This document shows, piece by piece, positions 10,065 to 20,397 of a DNA stretch of 64,000 nt (within the stretch, counting starts at the first letter, position 1; every line of letters begins with the position of its first letter). Under the pieces are notes generated by a model. The model saw nothing but the letters and a program-made list of their open reading frames with translations. It did no database searches and was not told the origin of the DNA. This stretch comes from Gentiana macrophylla (Eukaryota; Streptophyta; Magnoliopsida; Gentianales; Gentianaceae): positions 85,173,599-85,237,598 of the forward strand of contig CM047806.1 of assembly GCA_026214975.1 (NCBI GenBank). The letters run 5' to 3'. A program made the position numbers and the translations under genes.

Positions 10065-10870
10065 TGATCAGTAGGGTAGGGTTGGGTTATGGATTTGAGT
10101 TAGGTGGGGTGGGTTAGGGTGCGCATAATGTAGGATATGGTGGAAGGGGTGGGGTAAATGGGATGAGATGGGGTTGGGTAGCTGTATCACATCACTCACT
10201 TTACCATATCACGCCGCTCTACCCTACTCTGCCCACCCTTCCTTACCTACAAATCACCTTACCAATCATCCCACTGCAGTCTACCTCATTAATTACCCAC
10301 ACTACCTCAACATACTCTACCACCCACCTACCCAATCATATCTCACAATACCCTACCCCACATTACCTTACCACCCTACTCTACCTTACAAATCTAACTC
10401 TACCCAACCAAACCCTACATAAACTATACTAACATACCCCACCACCTTACCCTACATTCCCACAACCTACATTACCACACCTAACCGCACCTTACCTCTC
10501 TACCCATAATGCCTTACCTTACCCTACCACCGAACGTACCTCTTCACTCTCCTACTCAACCCTACCACACCCTAAGCTATCTCACCACACCTTACCATAC
10601 CCACCACCTCGTCTTACTCTACCATTCTCACCTCATCCTACCTTACCCTACCACACCATACCTTATTTAACGCCACCCTACCCTACCCATCACCCCATTG
10701 TATCTTACCTTACTGCCCATTATCCCATCTTACCCTACCTTACCAACCACCTCATCCTACCCTACCCTACCCACCCTTATCTTACCCCACTACCTACCCA
10801 ACTTCACCCCATCCCACCCCACCTCACCACCCACACAATCTCACCTTACTCTTATCCACCACTCACGTGT
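10065..10870. repeat. Strand-switching degenerate CCCTACC/GGTAGGG array
   Basis: About 120 bases of G-rich units (GGGTAGGGTTGGGTTATGG and variants) switch near 10185 to nearly 690 bases of C-rich units (ACCCTACC, CCTTACC, ACCCCACC). Purines are almost excluded except A on the plus strand after the switch. The ORFs at 10163-10432, 10168-10422 and 10698-10982 are translations of this repeat, not genes. Confidence 0.85.
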
Positions 10871-11440
10871 TTTGTCGATTTTCATTCCATTCTATCCATT
10901 TTTTATTGTAACGAGAATGATCATTTTTCATTCCATTTATAAAAATTCATATTACCTTATTATCATACACATTTTATTCTAGGGGGAATGAGGGAGAAGG
11001 ACAAAAATATTTCATTAATTGAGTAGAAGGACAGTCTTTTGAAACTTTTGCATAAAGGACAAAACTATTTATTCACTATCGAAATTCACTTGTGTTCAAA
11101 TTCATTTGTTTAAATTCATTGCTAAAAATTCATTTAAATTCACTAATTTTCAAAATTCATTGTTTAAATTCACTAATTTTCGGGATTCATCGTCGAAATT
11201 CACCGTCAAAATTCACCGATTTGGGATTCATTTGGAGAGATTCATGATTTTAAGGATTCACTGTTTGTCCTTCTCGCTATAAAAATTATGCATTGTGTCT
11301 TCTTCCTATAAAAAATATGTAGTTGTCCTGTTACTTAAAAATAATCCAGATTGTGTCCTTATCCCTAATTTTCCATTTATTCTATTAGCTTATAATTATA
11401 CACAAACATTGGAATGAAAGGAAAAATCATTTTATTCATG
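10871..11440. repeat. Low-complexity AATTCA-repeat segment
   Basis: From about 11070 to 11250 there are many variants of AAATTCAC/AATTCATTG, including two copies of a block TTTAAATTCACTAATTTTC. Weakly matching inverted ends (AGAAGGACAAAA near 10995 and TGTCCTTATCCCTAA near 11353) hint at a small foldback element. No gene is seen. Confidence 0.5.
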
Positions 11441-11906
11441 TGTAACAAACATGTCATAGGTGTCGTGTGGCTTGTTGAATATTTTTCCGACACGATACGT
11501 GGACGACACGTTATTAAAATAATATTATTTAAAATATTAAATATATAACACGCTCTCGACACACTCTTACACGGTGCCCTAACTCTCTAACACTTCCGAA
11601 CGCAATTTTTTCAATTTGTTTTTTCCCCCTTTATTTTAGTTTACATTCGTAGAAACGTTCAAGTACATGATTTTCAACCTTGATTATATTGACAAGTAAT
11701 ATATTGTATTTAGCTTATTTGTTTATTGTTGATAAACAATTATCTTTTACAAATTGTAATATTTTGATGGTCAAAGCAATTTTTTTTTTATATTTTCATA
11801 TAGAGGTAGAATATTTATTTTAGATATTCAAAGCGTTTATGCATCACATATTTTACTTTGACTAGTTATGCAAAAAAAATGAATTTTATATACATTATAA
11901 TATTAA

Positions 11907-11959
<53 letters not shown>

Positions 11960-12070
11960 CACGTGTTGTTGACATGTCGTGTACTTGAATTCTGGAATTA
12001 GCCTTGTAGCCGTGTCGTGCAACATGTCTGTGTCATGTCGTGCGACGTGTCCGTATTCGTGTTACATAGT
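11441..12070. other. Probable non-autonomous element with CGTGTCG-type subterminal motifs
   Basis: Both flanks (11448-11510 and 11955-12060) are enriched in GTGTCGTG/CGACACG words, while the centre is AT-rich with a TA microsatellite. This resembles a degraded DNA transposon with subterminal repeats. Ends and target duplication were not resolved and no ORF has a recognisable domain. Confidence 0.35.
11910..11955. repeat. (TA)n microsatellite
   Basis: Uninterrupted TA dinucleotides, about 23 copies. Confidence 0.95.
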
Positions 12071-12829
12071 TTTTAGGCGAATTTAGCTAAAATAACTTAA
12101 AAAGTGATGGTCCATTGATACCTCGTTTTTATTTTAGATTGCATATCAATTTACTTACATAGAACCACGTTTACTTTTACACATAAAGAAACGTCATTGT
12201 TATTGACGTTTTTTACCTTACGTAAATATCATCCACGATGACGATTGTTGTAGCATCAATGGCAGTAGCGTTTCTTATACACAACGAGCGTCATTCAACC
12301 AACATTGTGCATCGACGTTCTTAACATTTGTGGTGCTGAAGTATTTTCGTGGGTTCGTGTAAAAAAGTCGAAGAATGTAATCCAAAGTAAAAACGTCGTG
12401 CCACTAAAACTAATTCTAAAAATATTATACAAATAATTTAAAGTTAACGGGGATAAAGAAATTTCGTAAGGTGTATTAACATAATAAGGTATATAACAAG
12501 GACAAATTTTTATAAAACTAAGTACATAACATAGAACGAACAAGAAGAAAACAAAGGGTCAAGATGTGGGGAAAATGTATGTATATTATTTCAAATGTAT
12601 AATATGATATTTATAGTACATATTACAATGTGAATAAAATAAAGTAGAAGAGCCAGAAAATCTATGTAAATCAATTTGAATAATAGATAACCATAGTTTT
12701 ATCTTTTACATAACACTCTCTTTTACATATCTACCAACAGATATGATATATCTCATTAAATCCTTACTAAGAAAAATCCAATGAGAAAAAGAGTACGTAT
12801 TTATCTTTATTTGATTTAGTCCCCCTGAA
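12071..12829. other. Unassigned DNA, including probable copia 3' LTR
   Basis: Nothing recognised from 12071 to about 12640. Minus-strand sequence from 12829 downwards (CTCATTGGATTTTTCTTAGTAAGG and onwards) has the look of a copia 3' untranslated/LTR start, directly after the polypurine GGTTCAGGGGGACT. No second LTR was found, so its end is unknown. Confidence 0.4.
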
Positions 12830-12985
12830 CCAAACATCAATTTAGGTATTTCAAATGTCGCTTCTCAATGCTCTCCATTAGTCTCTCAAATGATGTACCC
12901 GGCAATGTCTAGATAAATAAATCGGTCAGGTTGTTAGTTAATCGGAACTGTTGCACGTCAATCTTTACAGACTTTTGAAAACAAA
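12830..12985 (-). pseudogene. C-terminal tip of a copia polyprotein plus polypurine tract
   Basis: The minus strand reads NNLTDLFI, a stop, then TLPGTSFERLMESIEKRHLK and YLN-stop. These are the last residues of a copia RNase H region (family form ...ADLFTKSLP...FEKL...GMRRL). The GGGGGA tract at about 12820-12825 follows. Everything upstream is missing because the truncated SIRE-like LTR abuts it at about 12975. Confidence 0.7.
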
Positions 12986-13357
12986 GAGAGTTGAATCAAG
13001 AAAGTGATTCAGCTTGGGATCTTCAAGTGTTCGAATTTTGGATTGATTACTAACCACTTGGCACTTGAAGAAAATCTTGATCGATTCATTGAAAGTTCAG
13101 CAAATGATGGAGATAACTTAGCAGAAATTTGATTGCTCAATAATGCTCAAGATTTTCAGTAAATCGGTAATTGATCCTTGATGCTAAGTCCTCTATTTAT
13201 AGTTGCATGTCCAATGTTTGAATTTTGAATTTCATAACTGTTTCTTGGATTTTTCTGAATATACTCCCGACATGCTCTGCTCCACCATCTTTGTCAGTGT
13301 CCTCTTGACATGTCAGAATGTCAACCAATCAGAATTCTTAAATTTGGGCGGTCCCGG
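12975..13357 (-). repeat. SIRE-like element A, 3' LTR, distal part
   Basis: Continues the LTR of 22492-23207 across the Tekay insertion. It carries the TATA box CTATAAATAGAGGACT and the following leader block (AGCATCAAGGATCAA), which correspond to LTR positions near 58641 in element B. It stops before the terminal GGGACCAACA seen in the other copies, so the LTR is truncated at about 12975. Confidence 0.75.
13190..13201 (-). promoter_or_regulatory. LTR TATA box (SIRE-like A)
   Basis: Minus-strand CTATAAATAGAGG, conserved in position with the other SIRE-like LTRs in this window. Confidence 0.65.
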
Positions 13358-15445
13358 TGTAACGCCCCGTTCCCGGATACCGAGTCCTTATCCGGAAAAG
13401 TGCGTTCGGCACACATAGCAATAAATAAAATATAATGCATACACGTCAGCCTCATCAATAATCAGAGATACTAAATGACGCGGAAGCTAAAAGATAACTC
13501 GGAAATTAAAATTAAAAACAAAACAACTGAAACGTCTCCCAAAAACCGAACCAGGGTTACAAATGTTGTTCTACAAAAACCGAATTCAAAAGAGAAACTA
13601 ATCACCCAAGAACATCATCCAAATCTTAAAGTACAACACCCTCGAAACTCCCTTAACAAAAATAAAATAAAAGGAAAGTTAACAAAACTACAAAGAAACC
13701 GCTGGACTCCGAGCTTAGATCCCACTCATTCCTCATCCTCAGGATAACCCTCAGCCGTCTCGTCATCCTCCGGATACACATCTAAAAGAAAGAAGGGACA
13801 AAACACAGGGGAATAACGGGTGAGTACAAAGTACACGAGAATATGAGTAGGTTCCGCACTATCATAGCTACTCAACCAAGAAAGGCGTCGCCGTCTTTTA
13901 TTAACTTTTCCGTTATTAACCTAGCTACCTATCACACTGCGTTCATGGCACAACATGAAGTCCCTAGGGTTTCTAGCTTAGCTCGCTATCTGTCATGCTA
14001 AGGTTGGCAGGACACATACGACCGGTAATTACACGCACCGGTTACGATTACGACCTACTAGAATTACGTCTCCAGTAGTACGAACAACTTGTGTTCGATA
14101 AAGGCCGACTTTGTGCATGTACTCGTGGAAGTCCGGATGACCACAGAGGCACACATCACATCGGGCCATAAACACATCGACGGAGTATAAACGTGCCTTA
14201 CGCAAACCTCCCAAAGCATTTAATCTTTTAGCTAACACATGTGTAGTTTATTAAGTGTTTAACTAGCCACCTAGTTCATTCACATAAAAGGCCCCTATCA
14301 TCTACTCAAGGTCCTAGACCACTAGACTCTAACCTCCTAGCACATACACAGACAATGGCGAACACTAGCTCGTCAAAGCACTAAGTCCGTCAAGGCTCTC
14401 CGCACGGTCCCCTACGAACGATCACGGTTAGTGAAAACTCCGTAAGGTTGGGTTCTATGCGCGTGGGAACTCCCTTCAAGACTTAGTTCAAGATTAAAGA
14501 TCAGATTATAAAGCCCGGACATGAGCTGACACCACGAAACAGCTCAAACCAACATTTGCCCAACCAGACTCTTATCCGTACGGATGGATAAGTTATCCGT
14601 ACGGATGACCAGTCTATCCGTACGGATAAATGACCCAACCATCCGGATAATTCACAGTATCCCCAAAACTCACCACCAGTGACTTATCCGTACGGATAAT
14701 CCATCTATCCGTACGGATAGCCCCAAAATCCTGCACGAAAACTGCAGAACAGCCCTGTACGATTTCCAACCCAAAAACAATCCCAACTCCACCTTTTATA
14801 CACCAAACAACAGTAAATCAGAAAATAAACATACAAAACTCCAATTCACTGATTGGGCCCCTAAAATAGTACGAAGTCTAGCCACGTTACCTTTTGATTG
14901 CGTGGTTCTACGATTCCAAGCCCTCGAAGCACCAACAAGCCTTAATCCTTGAACCTATACAAACAACCAGACCTTAGGACCTTCCTACGATGTCAAAACA
15001 GCAGTAAAACAGCACCTTGATGCTATTCATCAGGTTCTAAGCCAAAGAAGATGAAAACTCACCGGAACGAAATCACAAATCGTTTGTATCGGGAGAATCA
15101 CCGCGATCCTCCGAACCTTTTCTTCTACTACCGTCTGCATAAACGAGCCACGGATCAAACACCAAAATTCAACCTAGGGTGAGCCTTTTGATGGAAATAG
15201 GCGCCCTCTTCTCTCTCAGAGCGTCAGAAAGAAAAATAGAACTGAAGGAGAAGTGAGGATCAATTCTATTTTCCCGTTTAAATACCCCGACACCTTTAAT
15301 TCCCGTTTACGTCGGCCAATCAGAATATTTCCTTTTATTCTAATTTATTCTTCCTTTATTTAATCCTTTTAATTAATAAAAACATAAAACCCCAATTATC
15401 ATTAAAAGACAAAATTGCCCTTTTCGTAAAAATCGGGGTGTTACA
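13358..15445 (-). repeat. Tekay-like element, 3' LTR (2088 bp)
   Basis: Partner of 20398-22486, preceded on the minus strand by the polypurine tract. The ORFs at 13475-13747, 14029-14238 and 15356-15547 are chance frames in or beside the LTR. Confidence 0.95.
14572..14719. repeat. Cluster of TATCCGTACGGATA palindromes in the 3' LTR
   Basis: Five copies of the 14-bp palindrome TATCCGTACGGAT(A/G) start at 14572, 14594, 14615, 14685 and 14706, plus a half-site near 14640. The matching cluster in the other LTR (21612-21760) keeps the spacing but has some sites changed to TATCCGCACGGATA. Confidence 0.9.
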
Positions 15446-15458
15446 TCCCTTCCCCCTT
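15446..15458 (-). other. Tekay-like element polypurine tract
   Basis: Minus-strand AAGGGGGAAGGGA directly precedes the 3' LTR. Confidence 0.85.
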
Positions 15459-15479
15459 AAAAAGAGTTTCGTCCTCGAA

Positions 15480-15994
15480 ACTAAAACGTACCTGGTAGAG
15501 ACACAAAGTCTGGGAATTCCATGATCATGTCCGCTTCCACTTCCCAAGTGGCCTCAGTCGGTCATCAATACTAACGGGACCATCCGGCGCTTGATCATCC
15601 TTTCGTTCCTATCCAAAATCTTGATCGGTTTTTCTTCATATGTCAAGTTGTCTTGCAAAACCCCCGGATCTATTTCGTAATCGGCCACTTGAGTCAAACA
15701 CTTCTTCAGCATCGACACATGGAACACATTATGAATTCTAGACATCGATTCCGGCAATCGAAGTCTATAAGCTAGCCGTCCAATCCTTTCAATAATGTCG
15801 AAGGGTCCTACGTATCTCGGACTGAGCTTTCCCTTGACCCCGAACCTCTTGACCCCTTTCATCGGTGACGCTCTCAAATAAACTCGGTCCCCGACTTCGA
15901 ATTCCAACGGTCTTCGCCTGACATCCGCCCAACTCTTCTGACGATCTTGAGCTGCCTTGAGATTCTTCCGAATAAGATCGATCTTATCCTTAGA
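15480..15994 (-). pseudogene. Tekay-like integrase C-terminus and damaged chromodomain
   Basis: The minus strand continues past the TAG with DLIRKNLKAAQDRQKSWADV, then the GPY/F module (FEVGDRVYLRASPMKG; GKLSPRYVGPFDI). The chromodomain starts as EEKPIKILDRNERMIKRRMV and PLVL, is broken by a small deletion/frameshift near 15555, and resumes in another frame as EATWEVEADMIMEFPDF. The family expects an aromatic LW(R/K) stretch exactly there. In chromoviruses this domain is thought to guide insertion to heterochromatin. Confidence 0.85.
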
Positions 15995-17370
15995 CTATTG
16001 CACCAGCTCCGGCCCTGTAAGTTGTCTCTCCCCTACAGGAGTCCGACACTTTCTTCCATACAGGGCTTCAAATGGTGGCATGCCAAGGCTCGAGTGATAG
16101 CTGTTGTTGTAGGCAAACTCCGCTAATCCGAGATAATCCAACCAAGAACCCCCCGTGTCTAAGACACATGCCCTAAGCATGTCTTCTAAGGTCTGAATTG
16201 TCCTCTCGGACTGTCCATCCGTCTGAGGGTGAAACGCCGTGCTAAGTGCTGTTTTGGTCCCAAAAGCTTTCTGCAAGCCTTCCCAAAAGCGACTAGTGAA
16301 CCGTGTGTCTCTGTCCGACACAATCGATAGGGGCACACCATGATATCTTACCACATTATCAAGATACAAGGTGGTGAAATTCTTAATTGGCATGTCCTTC
16401 TTACATGGCAAGAAATGGGCTGACTTCGTGAGTCTGTCGACAATCACCCAAATCATGTCATGTCCACCCTTACTCTTCGGCAATCCGGTAATGAAATCCA
16501 TGGTGATGTTCTCCCACTTCCATTCCGGGATCTCCAAAGACTTCAACAAGCCTCCAGGCTTCCTGTGCTCCGCCTTCACCCTTTGACAAGTGTCACACTT
16601 AGCCACAAAGGTTGCAACATCAAGTTTCATGCCTGGCCACCAATAATGTTCCTTAAGGTCCCTATACATCTTAGTGGCTCCGGGATGAACCGCAAACACA
16701 ATCCTATGAGCTTCTTCCTTGACCTGGTCCCGTAGACCATCCACATCCGGAACACATAAACAATCTCCGTACCACAGATGTCCACTCTTGTCCAACTGAT
16801 AACCCACTGTCGGCTTCTCCCGAGCTACCCGCTTGAAGTCCACCATAACTGGGTCTTCGTCCTGTTTAACCCGAATCTCGTCTAGCAAATCGGACCTCGC
16901 CATCAATGGCACCAAACTGACTGTCTTACCTCCTCGTTCGACCACTTGGACCTGAAGTCCGTCCAATTTATCAACTAGTTCCTGAACTGTCGTAATAGCA
17001 TTTACCGCCCTCCGGCTCAAAGCATCCGCCACCACATTGGCTTTACCCAAGTGATACTGAATATCTAGGTCATAGTCCTTGACGAACTCAAGCCATCTTC
17101 TTTGCCTCATATTCAAGTTCTCTTGAGTGAAGAAGAACTTGAGGCTATTGTGATCCGTGTAAATCCTCACTTTCACACCGTACAAATAATGTCGCCACAA
17201 CTTAAGGGCGAACACTACCGCTGCTAACTCCAGATCGTGAGTCGGATAATTCTTCTCATGTACTTTCAGTTGTCTCGAAGCATACGCGATCACCTTTCCC
17301 GACTGCATCAACACACAACCCAGACCTTGGCCCGACGATCCGTGTAGACATCATAATCCCGAAAACCTCG
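15995..17370 (-). pseudogene. Tekay-like RNase H and integrase
   Basis: The 439-codon frame 15995-17314 starts within RNase H ([47 protein letters not shown]). The first catalytic block (VYTD) lies upstream in another frame near 17350. Integrase follows with the HHCC zinc finger ([29 protein letters not shown]) and the DDE core: [17 protein letters not shown], and [18 protein letters not shown]. It ends at a TAG after GPELVQ. This is the longest uninterrupted part of the element. Confidence 0.93.
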
Positions 17371-17376
17371 GTAAAG

Positions 17377-18395
17377 CTAACACACAAAGGTTGTAGTTAA
17401 CCGATCCTTCAAAGTCTGAAATGCTGCTTCACACTCCTCCGTCCACTCGTACTTGACATTCTTTTGAGTGAGCTTCGTGAGAGGTGTGGCTATCCTCACG
17501 AAATCCTGAACAAACTTTCGATAGTAACCGGCTAAGCCCAAGAAACTCCTTATTTCCGTTACTGTTGTAGGCCTAGGCCAATTACTTACCGCTTCAATCT
17601 TAGCCGGGTCCACCTTGTTTTTTCCCCTGTGACTACATGTCCGAGGAAACTAACTTGATCAAGCCAAAATTCACACTTGCTGAATTTCGCGTAGAGCTGA
17701 CTGTCATTCAACGTTTGCAACACTATCCTTAGGTGTTCCTCGTGTTCCTTCTCATCCCTAGAATAGATGAGAATGTCGTCGATGAACACTATCACGAACT
17801 TGTCCAAATTCGGCATGAACACCCGCTGCATTAAGTACATAAATGCCGACGGTGCATTAGTTAACCCGAATGGCATTACCAAAAATTCATAATGCCCGTA
17901 TCTAGTACTGAAGGCTGTCTTAGGAATATCGGACACCTTGATCTTCAACTAGTGATAACCAGATCTGAGGTCGATCTTGGAGAATACTTTCTTTCCTTGC
18001 AACTGACAGAAGAGATCATCGATTCTCGGCAAAGGATACTTATTCTTAATTGTCAAATTATTAGGTGCCTGATAATCGATGCACATCCTCATACTCCCGT
18101 CCTTCTTCTTTACAAATAATACTGGCGCTCCCCAAGGCGACGTGCTTGGCTGTATCACTTTTCTCTCCAACATCTCTTTGATTTGAACCTTTAATTTCTT
18201 CAACTCTGCTGGCGCCATCCGATATGGTGCCTTTGCCGTAGGCTGAGCCCCGGGAACCAAATTTATCTCAAACTCGATAACCCTATCCGGCATATCCCCA
18301 AGCAACTCCTCGGGAAAAACTTCTGGGAAATCCTTCACTACCGGGGTTTCTTCCAGCATAGCTCTCTGTACTTCTGTGTTCAAGGCAAACACCAT
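17377..18395 (-). pseudogene. Tekay-like reverse transcriptase
   Basis: The minus strand gives [51 protein letters not shown], a TAG stop at 17946-17948, then [20 protein letters not shown], the catalytic FIDDILIYS and FLGHVVT. The connection segment ([26 protein letters not shown]) follows after a frameshift near 17600. It normally copies element RNA into DNA in cytoplasmic particles. All catalytic blocks are visible but never in one frame. Confidence 0.93.
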
Positions 18396-18407
18396 GAATC
18401 CTTCACA

Positions 18408-18809
18408 TCATTTCTTCAATGCCCTCATGGCCCTGACTGCTGAGATTACAACCTGCTTACCGTTTCCAGTCTTCACCACATTCCCTTGAAAGGTCTTAGC
18501 GGACTTTCCGGGAACCTTGAAAATTACTCTCTTACCATGACAATCCAGAAACACATGGTTCTTGGATAGCCAATCCATTCCCAAGATCACATCAAAGTCA
18601 GTGAAATCCATCACTGTTAGGTCATGATGGCTCTTATGACTTCCAACCCTAATATCGACTTGTTGTAAATGTTGAGCGCACTTAGTCATCCTCCCCAACG
18701 GGGTAGTTATTGACAATGGATTCCCTAACTCTTGCAATGGTAGGTTAAGTTTCCTAGCTGTCTTAGTAGACACAAAAGACCCTGAGGCTCCTGAATCAAA
18801 TAGTGCCAT
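18408..18809 (-). pseudogene. Tekay-like aspartic protease domain
   Basis: A 133-codon minus-strand frame begins MALFDSGASGSFVSTKTA; the DSGAS motif is the retropepsin active site. It continues with DVILGMDWLSKNHVFLDC, the second conserved block of gypsy proteases. A stop separates it from RT. Confidence 0.92.
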
Positions 18810-18921
18810 AACTGCTAGACTCTCTAGGATTATAGTACCTGATCATGTATTTATTTAGATTTCACAGTTAATATCATACGGCGCCATATCATATTAAGTA
18901 GTTCAAAATAAAATAAAGACA

Positions 18922-20296
18922 TTAAAAGATACCTGTCACCACTAGATCATCCACCTCTCCTGGCTCGACGTCCGCTGCAAAAACCCTGGTAGGCCTGTTG
19001 CCCCCATTTTTAGCACCCTGAAGATTGGCCCCAGTGGCCGGTGTACTAACCTCCGTTCCTCTTTGCGGGCAATCTCTAGAATAATGCCCAATCTTTCTAC
19101 ACCCATAACATCTCACCGACGAACCCACACTTCCCTGAGCTGTTTTCCCAACTGAGCCTGTTGTTCCCGGCACCCTAAATTTCTTCTGCCCCTGTTTTGG
19201 TCTTTGTCCCCACGCTCTCCGAAAACTTGAGAATGATCTTCGCACTGCTGCTGGCAAATGCATTCTTCCTCGTGAGCTTATCTCTTTGTCAAGGCTCTAT
19301 CCACAGCATCGGCCATGGTAACTGGTCGTGGGCCTAACATACCCTTAGCTATCTCACCAGTTAATCCATCATCGAACTTTGCTATACTTCTCTTCTGATC
19401 CGAAGAGATCTCCGGGTAGAACTGACCTAACTCATTGAACCGCTGCGAATACTGAGTGACTGTCATCTGTGATTCCTACTTTAAGTCCAGAAATTCCTTG
19501 GACTTAGTGTCCTGAGCTGCTTGAGGAAAATACTCTGTGTAAAATGCCTCCTTAAAAGCCTTCCAAGTTGTGAAGTTTCCATTGAACCTCTGATATGACT
19601 CTATCCAGCGTTGGGCATTCCCCATCATCAACGCTAAAGCAGTCGGTAACCACTCCGCCTCCGGAGCCTTCATACTGGTACAATTCTTTTCGAAACCCCT
19701 CAACCATAAATCTGCTTTCTCTGCACTCATGTTCCAAAGAAATCTGACACATGATACTTCCTAATCTTTTCGACCCAGTCAATCGGTTTCTCATAGTACG
19801 GACGGGCTGTCTCTCATAAGCTTGACTAATATGATGGTAGTCCTCTTTCTTTCTTCTTTGTTGCAACATTGCCTCGTTGTTTTGGAGGAGGAGATCGCCG
19901 TTGTTGCACTTGATGCAGCTGCTGAAAGTAACACAACACATCTTGCGGTTGCTGCGGAATGGTCGGGTCAACAAACTGAGAGGGATTTACTGGGGTGTCC
20001 CTAGGTGGAGCACTTCGAGAGTTGGCCCTGGTGGCCTCAGGAATCCTCCTTTGGTTTCCCACTCTAGCATAAGAGGACATATTAATCGGTGGGAGAACAG
20101 GTGGTGCCCCACTCCTCCTCCTCGTAGGGGCTCGCATCCAAACTGGCATTCTTCTCCCCTCATTGGTCCTGGCCTCATTAGCCTGCACGTTTCCTGCTTC
20201 CTGATTCTCCTCTTCCATCACTACATCAGGAACTTCCTCGTTCTCCACCCCGACTAGTTGATCATCCGTGTTGGCACCTCCTCTGGTACGAACCAT
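18922..20296 (-). pseudogene. Tekay-like gag polyprotein
   Basis: Starts at the ATG at 20294-20296 (MVRTRGGANTDDQ). It contains a basic/proline-rich N-terminus, the retrotransposon gag core (AEKADLWLRGFEKNC; WIESYQRFNGNFTTWKAFKEAF; MTVTQYSQRFNELGQFYPE) and a CCHC zinc knuckle CYGCRKIGHYSRDCP near 19060-19110. The reading frame is broken: a frameshift falls between 19826 and 19730, a stop near 19470 and another near 19270. Gag would form the virus-like particle and bind element RNA. Confidence 0.9.
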
Positions 20297-20384
20297 CTGT
20301 CACCCAAAACAAGAGAGAGGATTACTACAAGCTCTAACTTATCTTAAAGGAATGATTTAAATTAAACAGCACTGTAAACGTCGG

Positions 20385-20396
20385 CTCTGATACCAA
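20385..20396 (-). other. Tekay-like element primer-binding site
   Basis: Minus-strand TTGGTATCAGAGCC begins two bases after the 5' LTR; this is the initiator tRNA-Met complement. Confidence 0.85.
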
Positions 20397-20397
20397 C

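Noticed and set aside
10065..10870. Interpretation as a true telomere or interstitial telomere
   Set aside because: Units are CCCTACC/CCTTACC variants; the plant CCCTAAA repeat is not present in perfect tandem.
10163..10982. Three plus-strand Pro/Thr/Leu/Tyr-rich ORFs
   Set aside because: Low-complexity translations of the CCCTACC-like array.
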